Source: Antedon mediterranea
Lineage: Eukaryota > Echinodermata > Crinoidea > Comatulida > Antedonidae
NCBI RefSeq assembly: GCF_964355755.1
Contig: NC_092677.1
Span: 11,740,601 to 11,804,600 of the forward strand
Direction: 5' to 3'
DNA length: 64,000 nucleotides
In this document: piece after piece, positions 12,801 to 23,512 of the stretch
Layout: every line of letters starts with the position of its first letter
Numbering within the stretch: the stretch's first letter is position 1
The notes under the pieces: model-generated
Told to the model about the DNA's origin: nothing
The model's database searches: none
What the model saw: only the letters and a program-made list of their open reading frames with translations
Translations under genes and position numbers: made by a program

Positions 12801-14581
12801 TTTTCACTTGATTCATGTTTTTTCAGCCCTTTTCTCGTAATTTTACCAACTTTTAAACAATTTCGACTTTAAATCACGTCATGCGAGCACGTCGAATTTG
12901 AGAATTTGCGCGTGTTTTTGATGAAAAAGTAAAAAAATTCGTCAAAATTATGCCTTTTTTTAAACAGTCATATTTTCTAAACTAAACGGTGAAAGTTATT
13001 TTTATTACATAATCTGGAAGATGATGAGTTGTAGATATTGGATCATGCATCAATATGGCTAACCGGACATTGTGACGTCATTGTATGGCCACTCGAATAT
13101 AAAATATTGGATTTTTGTCTCTTTCGTCATAGCTTATCGCATTTAATAGAGCGCATATCCATTTATGCGTTTTCCATTTTGCACCTGATTTTGATATTGT
13201 CTAGGTCAATCAATTATCTTTCGAATGATTTACCATTTTAAACATTTTTATGACGTCATGATGTTCAAAAGCGTGAATTCCTTGGGTCATTTATTTTCAT
13301 CATTACAGTAAATTTCAATATGTTATAGCTCCTCAGAATAAAAAGAAATACTCATGATTAAAACGTTTTCTGGAAGCTGTTGAATTGTAGATACGAATTC
13401 ATGTAAAAATTTTGCGCATCGGATGTAGTGACGTCATCATATGACCAGTTGAATTATAAAAGTCGTATTTTCATATTTTGCGTCATAGTTCATGACATTT
13501 AAAAGAGCGCGCATCCATATTATGCGTATCCCAATTTATTCAACATATTAATAAGTTGTTTCTCAAATAATTTCCTTCCAAAATTGCTATCTACGTATTT
13601 CAATTTGATGACGTCATCATTTTAAAATTTGGAATAAAGGAGGGTCCCGTTATTTTCACCTATTCTGCACTGTATTTAGTATGTATGCTACACTGTATAT
13701 AGATATACCGTATATACTGTATATACTGTACATATTGTATATGGCATATAGGCACAATTCAGCACTATAAGCGTATAGGATGGCATACATCAGCATTTTC
13801 CGATCGTATGTTAACGTACGTGCATGTTTAAAAAAAATTAATTTCAGTAAAATGATAAAAATGATCACCTATAATTCGTCAAAGTGACGAATTAAATTCT
13901 AGTTAATTATTATAACTTTTGTTTTTCAAACTTTTTTTTGTTACTAGGGATTTTGTTTTGTCACATTTCTTAAGCTCTACACTCTGTCTACAAACAAATG
14001 GTATGTGCCCATATATGGACATGATGATGTCATATCACTACCATATATTTAAGCATATCACTACCACCATATTTAGGCACATCACACTTTTTTTTGTTAA
14101 ACTAGTTTGATAGTGTAGACAGGGCTTTAAAGAGCAAACCTGTCGACCGAATAGGGATTTTAGGCCTATACTACCGTATATTATTACAATGATATTGATT
14201 ACAATTTAAAAAAACATTGTTTTGATGAAATATAAGGTGCGTCTTATACATCGACGATATAAAAAATACCGATATTTTACTCTCAGTTAGGGGGTGCGTC
14301 TTATACACAGGTGCGACTTATACACCGAAATATACGGTATACCAAGAATCATCGTCCTATTCAAATCTAATTCAGTAATTTCTTAATGTCCTGGTTGGAT
14401 CCACAATAAGCATTATTTCACAAACAGACATACCAGCTGCTAGTCTGTTAGGTGATGTAGTACTGAGGATCTTTTGGACACGTTTCTTTCGCTCTTTTCT
14501 CTTCCATTGATCATAATCTACTGGTTTGATATCAATGGCACCTAATGATGTCAGAATCGCTTCATCCTCTTTAGTTGTCAT
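9898..14581 (-). CDS. coiled-coil protein resembling C20orf96 (DUF4618), 9 exons
   Basis: Exons: 14434-14581, 12043-12277, 11799-11853, 11618-11662, 11334-11433, 11059-11216, 10813-10968, 10201-10343, 9898-9958. They join in frame to 366 aa. After a basic N-terminal segment (QWKRKERKKR) and a polar linker, nearly everything from about residue 95 to 345 is predicted coiled coil. Recognisable pieces are LQLLIKSRKQAVTNYKARHE, YKDKEYPVKAMKI and LEEENENLTKEVDALK. Length and these words recall human C20orf96 (363 aa, DUF4618), but this comes from memory without alignment. The exon 2 donor (GTATCC) was chosen because the commoner-looking GTTTTG two codons earlier breaks the frame. Function is unknown; the family is mostly associated with cilia- or testis-type expression. 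Intron 1 is filled by a 1.57-kb transposon-like element. Confidence 0.75.
10481..10683. mobile_element. MITE-B copy 1
   Basis: Starts CAAGGCAATCTAACAACAGA and ends with the complement of CATTCTAACAACAGGATGCT. It lies in an intron of the C20orf96-like gene. It is inverted relative to the copy at 19677-19902. Confidence 0.75.
11503..11557. mobile_element. MITE-A copy 4, nearly only the two terminal repeats
   Basis: TAAAGCTCTGTCTATACTAT is followed almost at once by its inverted partner ending ACAAAGCTTTA. The interior found in other copies is absent, so it is an internal-deletion form. Confidence 0.75.
12306..13872. mobile_element. 1.57-kb TIR-bounded element with five TGACGTCA palindromes
   Basis: The left end carries TAGGTGATCATTT, immediately followed by its own inverse (palindrome at 12308-12337). 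The right end carries AAAATGATCACCTAT. Perfect TGACGTCA sites lie at 12498, 13073, 13251, 13429 and 13609. Two diverged ~350-bp units (from ~13010 and ~13370) repeat in tandem, sharing CTGGAAG, TGACGTCAT and the motif (C/T)GTCATAG. No open reading frame for a transposase is present, so it would be non-autonomous. It occupies intron 1 of the C20orf96-like gene. Confidence 0.6.
13974..14129. mobile_element. MITE-A copy 5, with CArG box
   Basis: CTCTGTCTACA left and TAGTGTAGACAGGGCTTTA right, with interior CCATATATGG and GGCACATCACAC. In intron 1 of the C20orf96-like gene. Confidence 0.8.
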
Positions 14582-14830
14582 CTCTACTTCTTTCAGTAGT
14601 ACTAGGCTAGTAGTAGTAGTGGAACTTCTGAAAAACAGTTTATTATTATATATTATAATACCCCGTATAATACATTAATATTATTATTGAGTATTAATAA
14701 TTAATAGGCCTACTAGGCCTATTAATAATTTTAAAATGTTAAAACAATATAAGTTATTATTATTTATTAATAAATTATAGCTGATCCCTAACTAACTAAT
14801 TAGACTAAGATATGAGATTTCTGATATAAT

Positions 14831-15172
14831 TATGCACTTGTCAATTGTATGACCCACTATACGACCCCCGGGAGAGGTGCGTCATGGGTGCGTCATTTAC
14901 AAATAATTACCGACGCAGGGGTGCGTCAAAAAACCTAGATGGTACGTCACATCAATGAACAAGGTGTGTCAATGTCCGTCACTTTACCACCCACCATATC
15001 ATAAACAACATGGCCACAGTGCGTCAAAATGGGTGCGTCATGGTCACCTAAAGGTAAGTCACCTTTTTGACGCACGGGTGCGTCATGGTATTCAAAAGTA
15101 TGACGCACATCTGACAAATGACGCACCTCTCCCGGGGGTCGTATAGTGGGTCATGCAATTGACAAGTGCATA
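14831..15172. mobile_element. palindromic MITE packed with GTGCGTCA motifs
   Basis: Begins TATGCACTTGTCAATTG and ends CAATTGACAAGTGCATA; the inverted arms are about 55 bases. The octamer GTGCGTCA or its complement occurs about nine times inside, in both orientations. No coding capacity. Confidence 0.85.
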
Positions 15173-15308
15173 ATATATATTATGTATATAATAGGATAAA
15201 CATTATAATGTATACGACATTTAGCGCGACCAAAGTAACAACGCGATCAACCCATGTCAAACGCAACCGATGATTAAAACAGCGTACTAACTACCAAAAT
15301 AAAACCGT

Positions 15309-15512
15309 GGGCGACTTTGCGATGGGGCGAATTTGTGATGGGGCGACTTTGCGATGGGGCGATTTTGCGATGGGGCGACTTTGCGATGGGGCAACTTTGC
15401 GTTGGGGCGACTTTGCGATGGGGCGACTTTGCGATGGGGTGACTGTGTCGGGGCGACTTTGTTTTGGGGCGACTTTGCGATGGGGCGACTGTGTAAGGGG
15501 CGACTTTGCGAT
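15309..15512. repeat. 16-bp minisatellite
   Basis: About 12 tandem units of GGGGCGACTTTGCGAT with point variants. The unit length is not a multiple of three, so overlapping frames stay open on both strands. These are not genes. Confidence 0.95.
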
Positions 15513-15544
15513 GGGACGCCATCCATACCAAACTATCCTGAGAG

Positions 15545-15735
15545 CCGACAGCGCTAGCTACCTAGAGGTAGGGCCTAGCTGGGGCCTTGTAAGGCCGCCC
15601 TAGAGGCTAGGCCTCTAGAGCCTAGAGGCTAGGCTAGCCCTAGTTAGTAGGCTATAGTAGCCTAGGCCCTAGCCTAGACCTAACCTAGTGCTAGGCCTAG
15701 CTAGGCCTACTACTAGTAGTAGGCTAGGGCCTATT
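15545..15735. repeat. AGGCCTAG/CTAGG low-complexity block
   Basis: Dense CTAGG, AGGCCTAG and TAGAGGCTAGG words, a genome-wide style of simple sequence also seen at 6305-6545 and 16160-16210. Confidence 0.8.
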
Positions 15736-16586
15736 ATTAGAGAGCTGATAAAAACTAGACCTCTCATCGTATTTCAGTATTAAGTACGCTAAAAATCAAT
15801 TGTTTTAATAAAAACCTTTCAATACTACATATTTGGTATTAAAATGTTTTTTTATCGTCAAAAAGGCAATTTAAAGTCCATTGTTTATTTCGGCCATTTT
15901 TCGTGAATTGTTGCTAAGGTTGATTTTTAAGAAGTTATTATAGAGGGCGATATACAACACGTGAAAAAAAATCATCGTGCGTCGTACAAATTTGATTGTT
16001 TGGTCGAAAGATAAGTTCAAAATAATCGATTCAGATGTTGGTTTTACAAATACTTACATAAAGATGTTTAAGAATATAATATATTGGCGAATGCAATTAA
16101 AATCGATATTTTTGGAAAATTCTAAACGTAAGTTTTTATTAAATAAATCTGGCATACCTACTAGAGGCCTCTAGTCTAGGCTAGCCTAGGCCTAGCCTAG
16201 GCCATACCATTTAATAGACTCGGCTGGACCAAGCTACTATCCATTTGACCTACATGAGTGTTTGTTTTGTAGTATAGGACCTAGGGTTAGCTCAGGAATT
16301 TTAATACAGTTACTTAGACCTAGTACATTGTACCTGTGTGTGTGTCACTTTGTTTCCATTAACCTACTTTCAGAAAGCTGCTTTTCGGTAGTTTTTTTTA
16401 TTGAACAAAAAAAAATGATGTAATACTAGTGAGTGTATTACTAAATAAATAAATCATGTATACTAGCCTAGTATTACTAATTTATTACTACTACTTTACT
16501 AACTACTGTACATGATGATTCCTGAAATTTTATTAATATTTTATTAATATAGGTAGCTAGGTCTATAATAATACTAGGCCTAGGCT

Positions 16587-17390
16587 ATTTTAAAATCGCT
16601 GTGGCTAAAGATACGGTACCGTATTCTAACTTCTGTTTACTAAAGATACGGTAAAATTGCATTACGTCATAACCAGCCAATGGGGTGCTGGTACGTGTGT
16701 GACGTCATATCGCGAAAACCATGGAGGTATGGCGAAAACAGTGATCAACCGCATTTTCTTTATGCTTTATTTATCGCTATTATCGCCGTCGTGTGTGACA
16801 AAAACTAAATGTAGCCTACGTCTGTTATTATTATTGAAAAGCCATGTTGATTTTAATTCTAGAATAGAGAAAACCGTTTTAAAAGAGGCCTAGGCCTACT
16901 TACTACGTACTATGTATAACCTCATTATATGAGTTTGTTTGTGAAGGGAAAGCGATTCCAGGCTGTGGCCAGCTGCATATGTGTGCGCTGATTTCTGTGA
17001 CTCGTCAGCCCTGGGGCTACACTGCTGTCTAAATCATAGTATTTAAGGGCTCCTTTATTGTCCGCATTTGCTTGTTGTTTATGGTCACCATTGTAAACAA
17101 AGTTTTAAAAAAATATAGGCCTAAATAGGCCATTTGGAATAAAAATAAAACCCTCATCTGCAGCCCAGCACACACATCCACGCAGCCTGGCGCCGCCGAT
17201 AGGAATTCTCTACATATATACAACCAACAACAGACGCGATATGAAAACAAAATCCCAAGTCCTTATACGATGACGTCACACACGTACCAGCACCCCATTG
17301 GCTGATTATGACGTAATGCAATTTTACCGTACCTTTAGTAAACAGAAGTTAGAATACGGTACCGTATCTTTAGCCACGGCGTTTTAAAAT
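16587..17390. mobile_element. ~800-bp foldback element with ~125-bp inverted arms
   Basis: Arms 16587-16716 and 17270-17390 are near-perfect inverted copies. Each contains GATACGGTACCGTATTC, CAGAAGTTAG, ATTGCATTACGTCATAA and GGGGTGCTGGTACGTGTGTG (or complement). The ~550-bp centre has no recognisable gene. ATTTTAAAA lies at both outer edges and may be part of the arm or a target duplication. Confidence 0.85.
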
Positions 17391-17621
17391 ATGTGTTTTA
17401 TTTGGTTTATTTATTATATAATATAATAAAGGCCTAGTATATATTTTATTTATATACTGACTCTAGACTTCACTACAATGTAGCTAGAAGACACTCATAT
17501 TTTTCCAGACAGTAAAGTTGAACAATAGACTCCCTATCAACCTTGTGTACTCCTGGTCTACTGTACACTACTTATTAATCCTCTTTCAGATATTCAACTT
17601 TCCAACCATACAAGGACTGGA

Positions 17622-19241
17622 ATGCAATATGCCGCCATCTCTAGTTTTCCAACTTCATCGCAGAAATTGCTTTCTTCTAAAAAAACAAATCCTTGCTACG
17701 CGTCTGCCTTCAATAAAACACTAGAAGATAATATGTTCTTCAATTCAAGATTGTTTTCCACACATGACAGTAACAAGTCGAACATAGACAAAAACCACAC
17801 AGGACAGGTTGATGAAGAAGAACCAATTATTGCTATGTATGATGAGAAGGGAAATAAACTGAGTAATTGGGCACGTATGAAGATGATGGCTAAGGCATAT
17901 GGTTATGTTATCATACCGGTGCACTGGATTATAGCGCCGGTCTGGTTTGGTTCATTCTATGTAGCAGTCACACAGTAAGTGATTCTTTTTCTTTCTGCCA
18001 GTTGTACTTTAACTAACCCCCCATATTCTAATTTAACACCTGGCATTCAGAAACTTTGTGCTCAACAGAAAATCTGTAATGTTTCGTTCAAACAGAAAAC
18101 ATTAATTTACTTTAGCTATTAATGCTCAAAATACTCCGTTGAAAAACTCAACGCTCAAAATACTCTGTTGAAAAACTCAACGCTCAAAATACTCTGTTGA
18201 AAAGCTGAACTCTCAAAATACTCCATTGATAAACTCAAAGCTCAAAATACTCCGTTGAAAACTTAATGCTCAAAATACTCCATTGATAAACTCAAGGCTC
18301 AAAATACTCCGTTGATAAACTTACTTTTTTTACTTTACTTTTTTGTTAAACTGAACACTAAAAATACCGGTAGTCATTGTTAAAAACTCAACGCTCAAAA
18401 TACTCCGTTGTTAAACGTCAACGCTCAAAATACTCCGTTGATGAACTCAATGCTCAAAATATGCCATTTCCTGAGTTTATCCCACTATGTTTCAAATCTT
18501 TTGGATGAAAAAAAAAATGAAAACGTTACAGCGCCCCCTATTCAGTAGTAGTTGGATACTAAATACTCTTACTGTAGTGTACTTTAAAAAAAAACTTTAG
18601 CTTAAAATTTCTTAAAATGATTGTTTGATTTTGTACTTTTGGTAGATTTTCTGGTGCTTTTGAACACAACCCCTCTAATCCCACTTAATTCATATTCTCT
18701 GTAGTGTAAATCAAATAAAAGGCATGTGAATGTTTTTGAGATTGATATAAATTGATTCCAAGTAATAGATTATTACAGTTTATGTTATCATTTTATTTCC
18801 ACATTTGTCGCTTGCAAGTTTCCAGTTTCTTTAAGAAAAAACAATACTGTATCAGTTAAATCTATTTTATTTTGTAGTGGAATTGATATTGTCCCTCTTC
18901 TAAACAATTTTGGGGTGAGTGAGGTGTACTTAAGTAAGTTACAGAATTCCGGCGCCAGCAACATCCTTCAAGCATACGCAATGTACAAAGTGGCGACGCC
19001 AGCTCGTTACACGCTAACGCTAGCAGCTACCGAAATGACCATACGAACCTTGAGAAAGCGGGGCTTCATGAAACCGTTACCGCCAAAGGAAAAAACTTAC
19101 CGCGAGTCGATGCAGGAAACATACGCTGGGATGAAGGAAAAAATGGAAGACGTGAAGGATAAGATGGACGATGTTAAAGATAAAATGAATGAAGTGAGGG
19201 ACAAATTAAAAGATGGTGAAGAGAAGGGAAAACCAAATTGA
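17622..19241 (+). CDS. FAM210A: FAM210A-like mitochondrial protein (DUF1279), 2 coding exons
   Basis: Exons 17622-17974 and 18878-19241 join in frame to 238 aa; human FAM210A is 272 aa and FAM210B 192 aa. The N-terminal ~75 residues are S/T/N/K-rich, as expected for mitochondrial import. DUF1279 follows: WARMKMMAKAYGYVIIPVHW runs into a membrane segment, then GIDIVPLLNNFG and the hallmark AYAMYKVATPARYTLTL. The tail is a charged coiled coil with about four heptads of the MKEKMEDVKDK type, also typical of FAM210A. FAM210A is an inner-membrane protein linked to mitochondrial translation and muscle/bone mass in vertebrates. The first ATG after the TTTCAG acceptor at 17588-17589 was taken as start. 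An upstream leader exon is likely but not located. Confidence 0.92.
18120..18470. repeat. ~29-bp minisatellite in the FAM210A intron
   Basis: About ten imperfect copies of units like CTCAAAATACTCCGTTGAAA, interrupted once near 18330 by a short T-rich insert. Confidence 0.9.
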
Positions 19242-19577
19242 TGTTAAATTATTGAAAATCTGAAAATGCTGTAATATGATTTAAGACTGAAAACAAAATG
19301 TTTTTTAATTAATAATGTAGAGAAAATATGTTCATTGGTAGAAACCAACAAACTGTGATGTGCTGAATGCAACATAAATGTTGTAAAAGCCTAAAGTCTA
19401 CAGTACCACATCATTAAACTTAAACAAGTAGCTGCTGTGACGCGGATCGTGGATTTGGTTTCTACTGTGGGTTATTTCAAATTTGTTTAAGAACTTTGTG
19501 CATTTCAGTGAATACAGTCCAGTGTAGTGCTTGATAGTTGGTGTTTTAGACATTTTTCCCCCTAACGATGAGTACAA

Positions 19578-19583
19578 AATAAA
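19578..19583 (+). terminator. candidate polyadenylation signal of FAM210A
   Basis: AATAAA about 340 bases after the stop codon. No better plus-strand signal is nearer. Confidence 0.45.
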
Positions 19584-19676
19584 CAATAATAGATACATAT
19601 ACCGTAGTTCAAACGTAGCATAACATAATTTCAAGTTTTCCATGAATGATTGATAAATATAAATAGGTAGTTAAAT

Positions 19677-19902
19677 CAAGGCATTCTAACAACAGGATGC
19701 TAAGCTGCAAAGATCAAAGGGTTTATCTGTGGCTGCAACACAATCTGTTTCACGCCTCTTAACAGACACTGCACGCCGCGGAGAATATGTACATAGTACA
19801 GTAATCTTGATATTTGTCGCAGCCAGACATGAGGTCACAGTACTGTTACAAGTTTCTTTATTGGCAAGTCGAGCTCAGTGTTCTGTTGTTAGATTGCCTT
19901 GG
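19677..19902. mobile_element. MITE-B copy 2, inverted relative to copy 1
   Basis: Starts CAAGGCATTCTAACAACAGG and ends with the complement of CCAAGGCAATCTAACAACAG. Each end of this copy matches the opposite end of copy 1. The interior shares AAAGGGTTTATCTGTGGCTG (complement in copy 1) and GTCGCAGCCA-type words. Confidence 0.8.
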
Positions 19903-21227
19903 TATAATTAAATTAATACAATTTTTAAAGCAACTCGGCATTAATTCAATCATTAAAATTTTTTTTAACAAAAGTGGCCACCGTTATAGCTTAGTGTGGG
20001 AGATTTTTGCGTACAGTTTTTCTGTACATTGTGATGTTTTTTAGATAATTTTTACAAAATATATTTTGTAGTTTTAAAAAAAGAGACTAAAATTAATAAA
20101 TTTTTGGTTGGTGCTTCTTGCAACTTTTTTATTAAATTTTAAGTAAATTTTTTATTAATTTTCCAACGATTGACTTTTTAGAATATATCATATAATATTT
20201 ATAAGTTATAAATATTGTTGCAATAATGTAGAAGATAAGAAACATCAAATTACGTTAGTAATAATAATAATAATCCGATTCTAAATAAATGTGTAATGGT
20301 ACTTGCAGAATAAACAAGATTTCAATTGCCTCTACTCATTCGTGTTGGTACAGTACATTTAAGTTGATAAAAGCCGGTCTTTTCGCCATGTTGAGGTTCA
20401 GTATAATAATATTTACATATTGCTTCACGGACGATTCGGCTTATCATTCGTAAAAATAAAACATTTTGTCACACGTTGACTGTCATACCTAGCAGACAAA
20501 ATGGTAACGCCCGCTGGTGGCGCTGCGTAAACAGAAACAATACTAGAGAGACAAGTCTATGCATGCATCCACGGTGACATCAAACGATTTTCCAACGCGC
20601 CGCGCTTGCCTATACTAAAGCACTGCTGCCACTCAAACAAACACGCTCATTGAACTCCGTGTCTCTAACAAAACGTAGCCATGTAGAAATTGTAGGCGCA
20701 GTCTGATTTGTTCTATTGACATGTCTGTCATGTAACAACAATATATTGGTGAACAATTCTGTTTTAATTTCCGAATCACAATCGGACTACAAAAAGTTCA
20801 CTTTTAGTAGTTGGTAATATTAATAAAATATGCAATTGACCATGTATGTTGTTACCGTGTCTTGTGGTCTCAAATCAACAAACGAAACGTGTTTTTAATA
20901 ATATAATGGCTAAGCAGTGGTTTCTTCATAAATCTCTTTAATTATCGAATTACCAAAGCATTAAAAGTCATTCACATCAGCAACTTTTACTATAAATCTT
21001 GTACAATATCACAACTCTGTTGAAATTCAGAACATTCTGTGTTAAACCGAACAATTTTTAAAAAGTTAGTAAATTATTTTTTTTTTTAAATACCACAGCA
21101 TTACATGAAAAGGATATACACCAGACTTATATTGGCTCTTCCACTACTAACAAACAACTCATATGATTAAACTTAAATTTAGGGAAGTAGGCCATAGTTT
21201 AATTTTCAATTAAAATATGACACGCGT

Positions 21228-22861
21228 TTAGCGTACGATAAGGTACATAAGTGCTGACGTCACCAAGACGACAACGCTGCTGGTGACGAATCCCGCTCCG
21301 TTGCAGTCGTCCGTCGAACAAGTGGAGTAACAGGTTTCAATCCCTAAAAATTCTGCACAGGTATTTCCAACGGATCCACATATTCGGGTAACAGAATTTA
21401 CACCATTAGCGCTGACTTTGGTTTTCTATTTAAAAAAAAGAAGAAACCAGGTTCAGTTGCAATGGTAATTTATTATTACCCAAGGCTATAGAACGGAATC
21501 TGATAGAAGAAGATTTATTTTTAGTAGGGTGGGGGGGGGGTGGGGGTACACAAATCTGGAATACAGACGTTGTTTGAATTGTTTTGTAATTTTACTGTGT
21601 GATTTGTGTACTGGGCCTTCTGGGAGAACATTTATTTTTACTGAAAAGGCTACCCAGTATAAAGAATAAATAAACAAAAAAGAAACAATGTTGGACACAT
21701 TCACTTGCGCCGAAGAAATAACCAATTAAAATAAACATACATAATGTATATACAGAAAATAACTTTAAAATATAAATACAGTAAAACATAAACTAAAAGT
21801 CAAAACATGTGTAATTACATGAACTTGATTGGACGTTTCGAGGATAAATAAATGTTATATATCCATCCATACCCCCAACCCCGCCCGAGAACTGATATTG
21901 AGCATAGAGATATTAGTGAACTAAAAAAATATATTTACTGAGTAATTTTCGTGTCCCCGACATTACAAATACAGTGAAATCTCGAGGACGATTATATTGA
22001 GTAATTTTCGTATTTATATTTAAAAATCGTTTAACCCTTTCACCACAGATGTTGTTTATGTCAGGGTTAGACAATGTAACTTACAGCACATGAAGTGATG
22101 GAGGAAGAACATGTCGTACTGGTGATAGTTGCACTGTCAAAGGGGTCATTGCAGCCGCTATCTGTTGTCACACACGTATAGCAATCGATACAGTTGCCTA
22201 AAACAAAACAAAATTCATTCAATTGAGATTGTTCTATACCCACGCAAAATGTGAAGACCTTCCCAGTGTACAGGTTATTCTGATGTTTTACACTCCATTA
22301 CCCCCACCTCCGGTGGCGGTTCAATGTCATTTTGATATTCCATATAATTTACCCCAACCCCAGCATAAATTTCTGACTACTGTAATTTGGTTTTGGGAGA
22401 TGTGTGTTGGTTGTTGTTTATGGTGATTGTTTGTTTATTGGTTGGTTGCACGGTTGATTGAGAGCTTTAGTCCATGGGTTTGGTTAAGTTGTTTTGGTTA
22501 GTGCGCATGCGTCTCGATTACCTATTGGATAATTGGTTAAGAATGCTGGTTAGAATTTTGTATTGTTGTTAAGTTGGTGTATTGGGTGTTTTTTGTTGAT
22601 TGTGGTTTTTAGGTTTTTAGTTTTTTTTATTAGTGTTCCATGACCTTCTCATCAAAATGAATGTCTCTCATTGTTGTGCTATGTCAACATAATGTCAATG
22701 ACGGCGAAATGTCCCCAATAATGAGGATAGCTATGCAAACAAGTAACAAGTACTGTAAGTAAGTAAGAATGGCTATCTCCCAAGTCGATATCTTTTGTAG
22801 ACTTACCTTTTGCAGCAAGACAACTTACTATCACAATGACGGACAGAAGTTTCATAATCAT
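21228..22861 (-). CDS. Ly6-A: secreted uPAR/Ly6 (QVR-like) three-finger protein
   Basis: Coding exons 22807-22861, 22085-22197 and 21228-21425 join to 121 aa (phases 1 and 0). Exon 1 encodes a signal peptide (MIMKLLSVIVIVSC...). Exon 2 gives the N-terminal finger with NCIDCYTC and the DPFDS motif. Exon 3 gives the C-terminal finger, CGSVGNTC through CSTDDCN, then a hydrophobic tail ending YLIVR. The CY-x-C, C-x-DPFD and C-x4-CN pattern is the Ly6/uPAR fold, closest in style to the QVR/Sleepless group. The tail suggests a GPI anchor. There are eleven cysteines in the mature part. An acceptor lies before 22872 and a probable leader exon donor at 25099, so the 5' intron is ~2.2 kb and contains a LINE on the opposite strand. 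Function is unknown. Confidence 0.85.
21527..21548 (+). repeat. G-run, possible G-quadruplex
   Basis: GGGTGGGGGGGGGGTGGGGG, in intron 2 of Ly6-A. Several guanine runs of three or more lie close together. Confidence 0.7.
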
Positions 22862-23512
22862 TGTTGTTAAACCTATACAAAATAATACAATAAAAATACC
22901 ATTAGTATTTTTAGTGAGAACCTTTTATTAAACTATTGAACCAGGGAGGTATAAAAAATAATTATTATTTTATACCTCCCTGATTGAACCGTGTTCCTAT
23001 CACTATTATAATAATTAGTGCATGGGCAATCATGTGTCTCATAATAATCCTCCCATTAATCCTGGTTAAAAAACCTTTATTTACATCTCTAGCAACCATC
23101 CCCATGGATATAACAAAAATAAACAGTTAATCAAACACTTACTGACAAATTACTAATATATATAATATTTGTTTATTATTAAAAGTTTTCTCGTTTAATA
23201 AATGTAATTAATGATAAAGTATTACCATAAATACACTTTACAGTTTATTCGCTTTAAATAATTATTCTCGGTGTTTTGTCTGTGTGCTAAATTTATTATT
23301 ATATATATAATTATATTAAGTGAAGTTTAGGATCACTTTTTTTTTTCAAACTATATAGAATCTACAATTTGAATTAACTTATATAAAATACAGTTTCGCC
23401 ACATCATCCAGAAAACTTTTTTAAAACCGATATTTAACGATCGAGACCATATTAAAAATATGTTCTTTTTATGGGGACCTATTGGCAGTTGGCATAACTA
23501 TAATAACATTCT

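Larger units (their letters stand above)
14582..17589. other. repeat-dominated intergenic gap between divergent genes
   Basis: Separates the C20orf96-like gene (minus) from FAM210A (plus). In order it holds a palindromic GTGCGTCA element, a 16-bp minisatellite, an AGGCCTAG-rich block (15545-15735) and an ~800-bp foldback element. No coding exon was recognised. The short open frames here are repeat by-products. Confidence 0.6.
19242..21227. other. FAM210A 3' UTR and gap before Ly6-A
   Basis: AATAAA at 19578-19583 probably ends FAM210A. A MITE-B copy follows at 19677-19902. From 19903 to 21227 the sequence is AT-rich, and no gene or repeat could be named with confidence. Confidence 0.5.

Noticed and set aside
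22390-22625. Strongly G+T-rich strand in Ly6-A intron 1
   Set aside because: Noted as compositional skew only; no repeat unit or motif could be defined.
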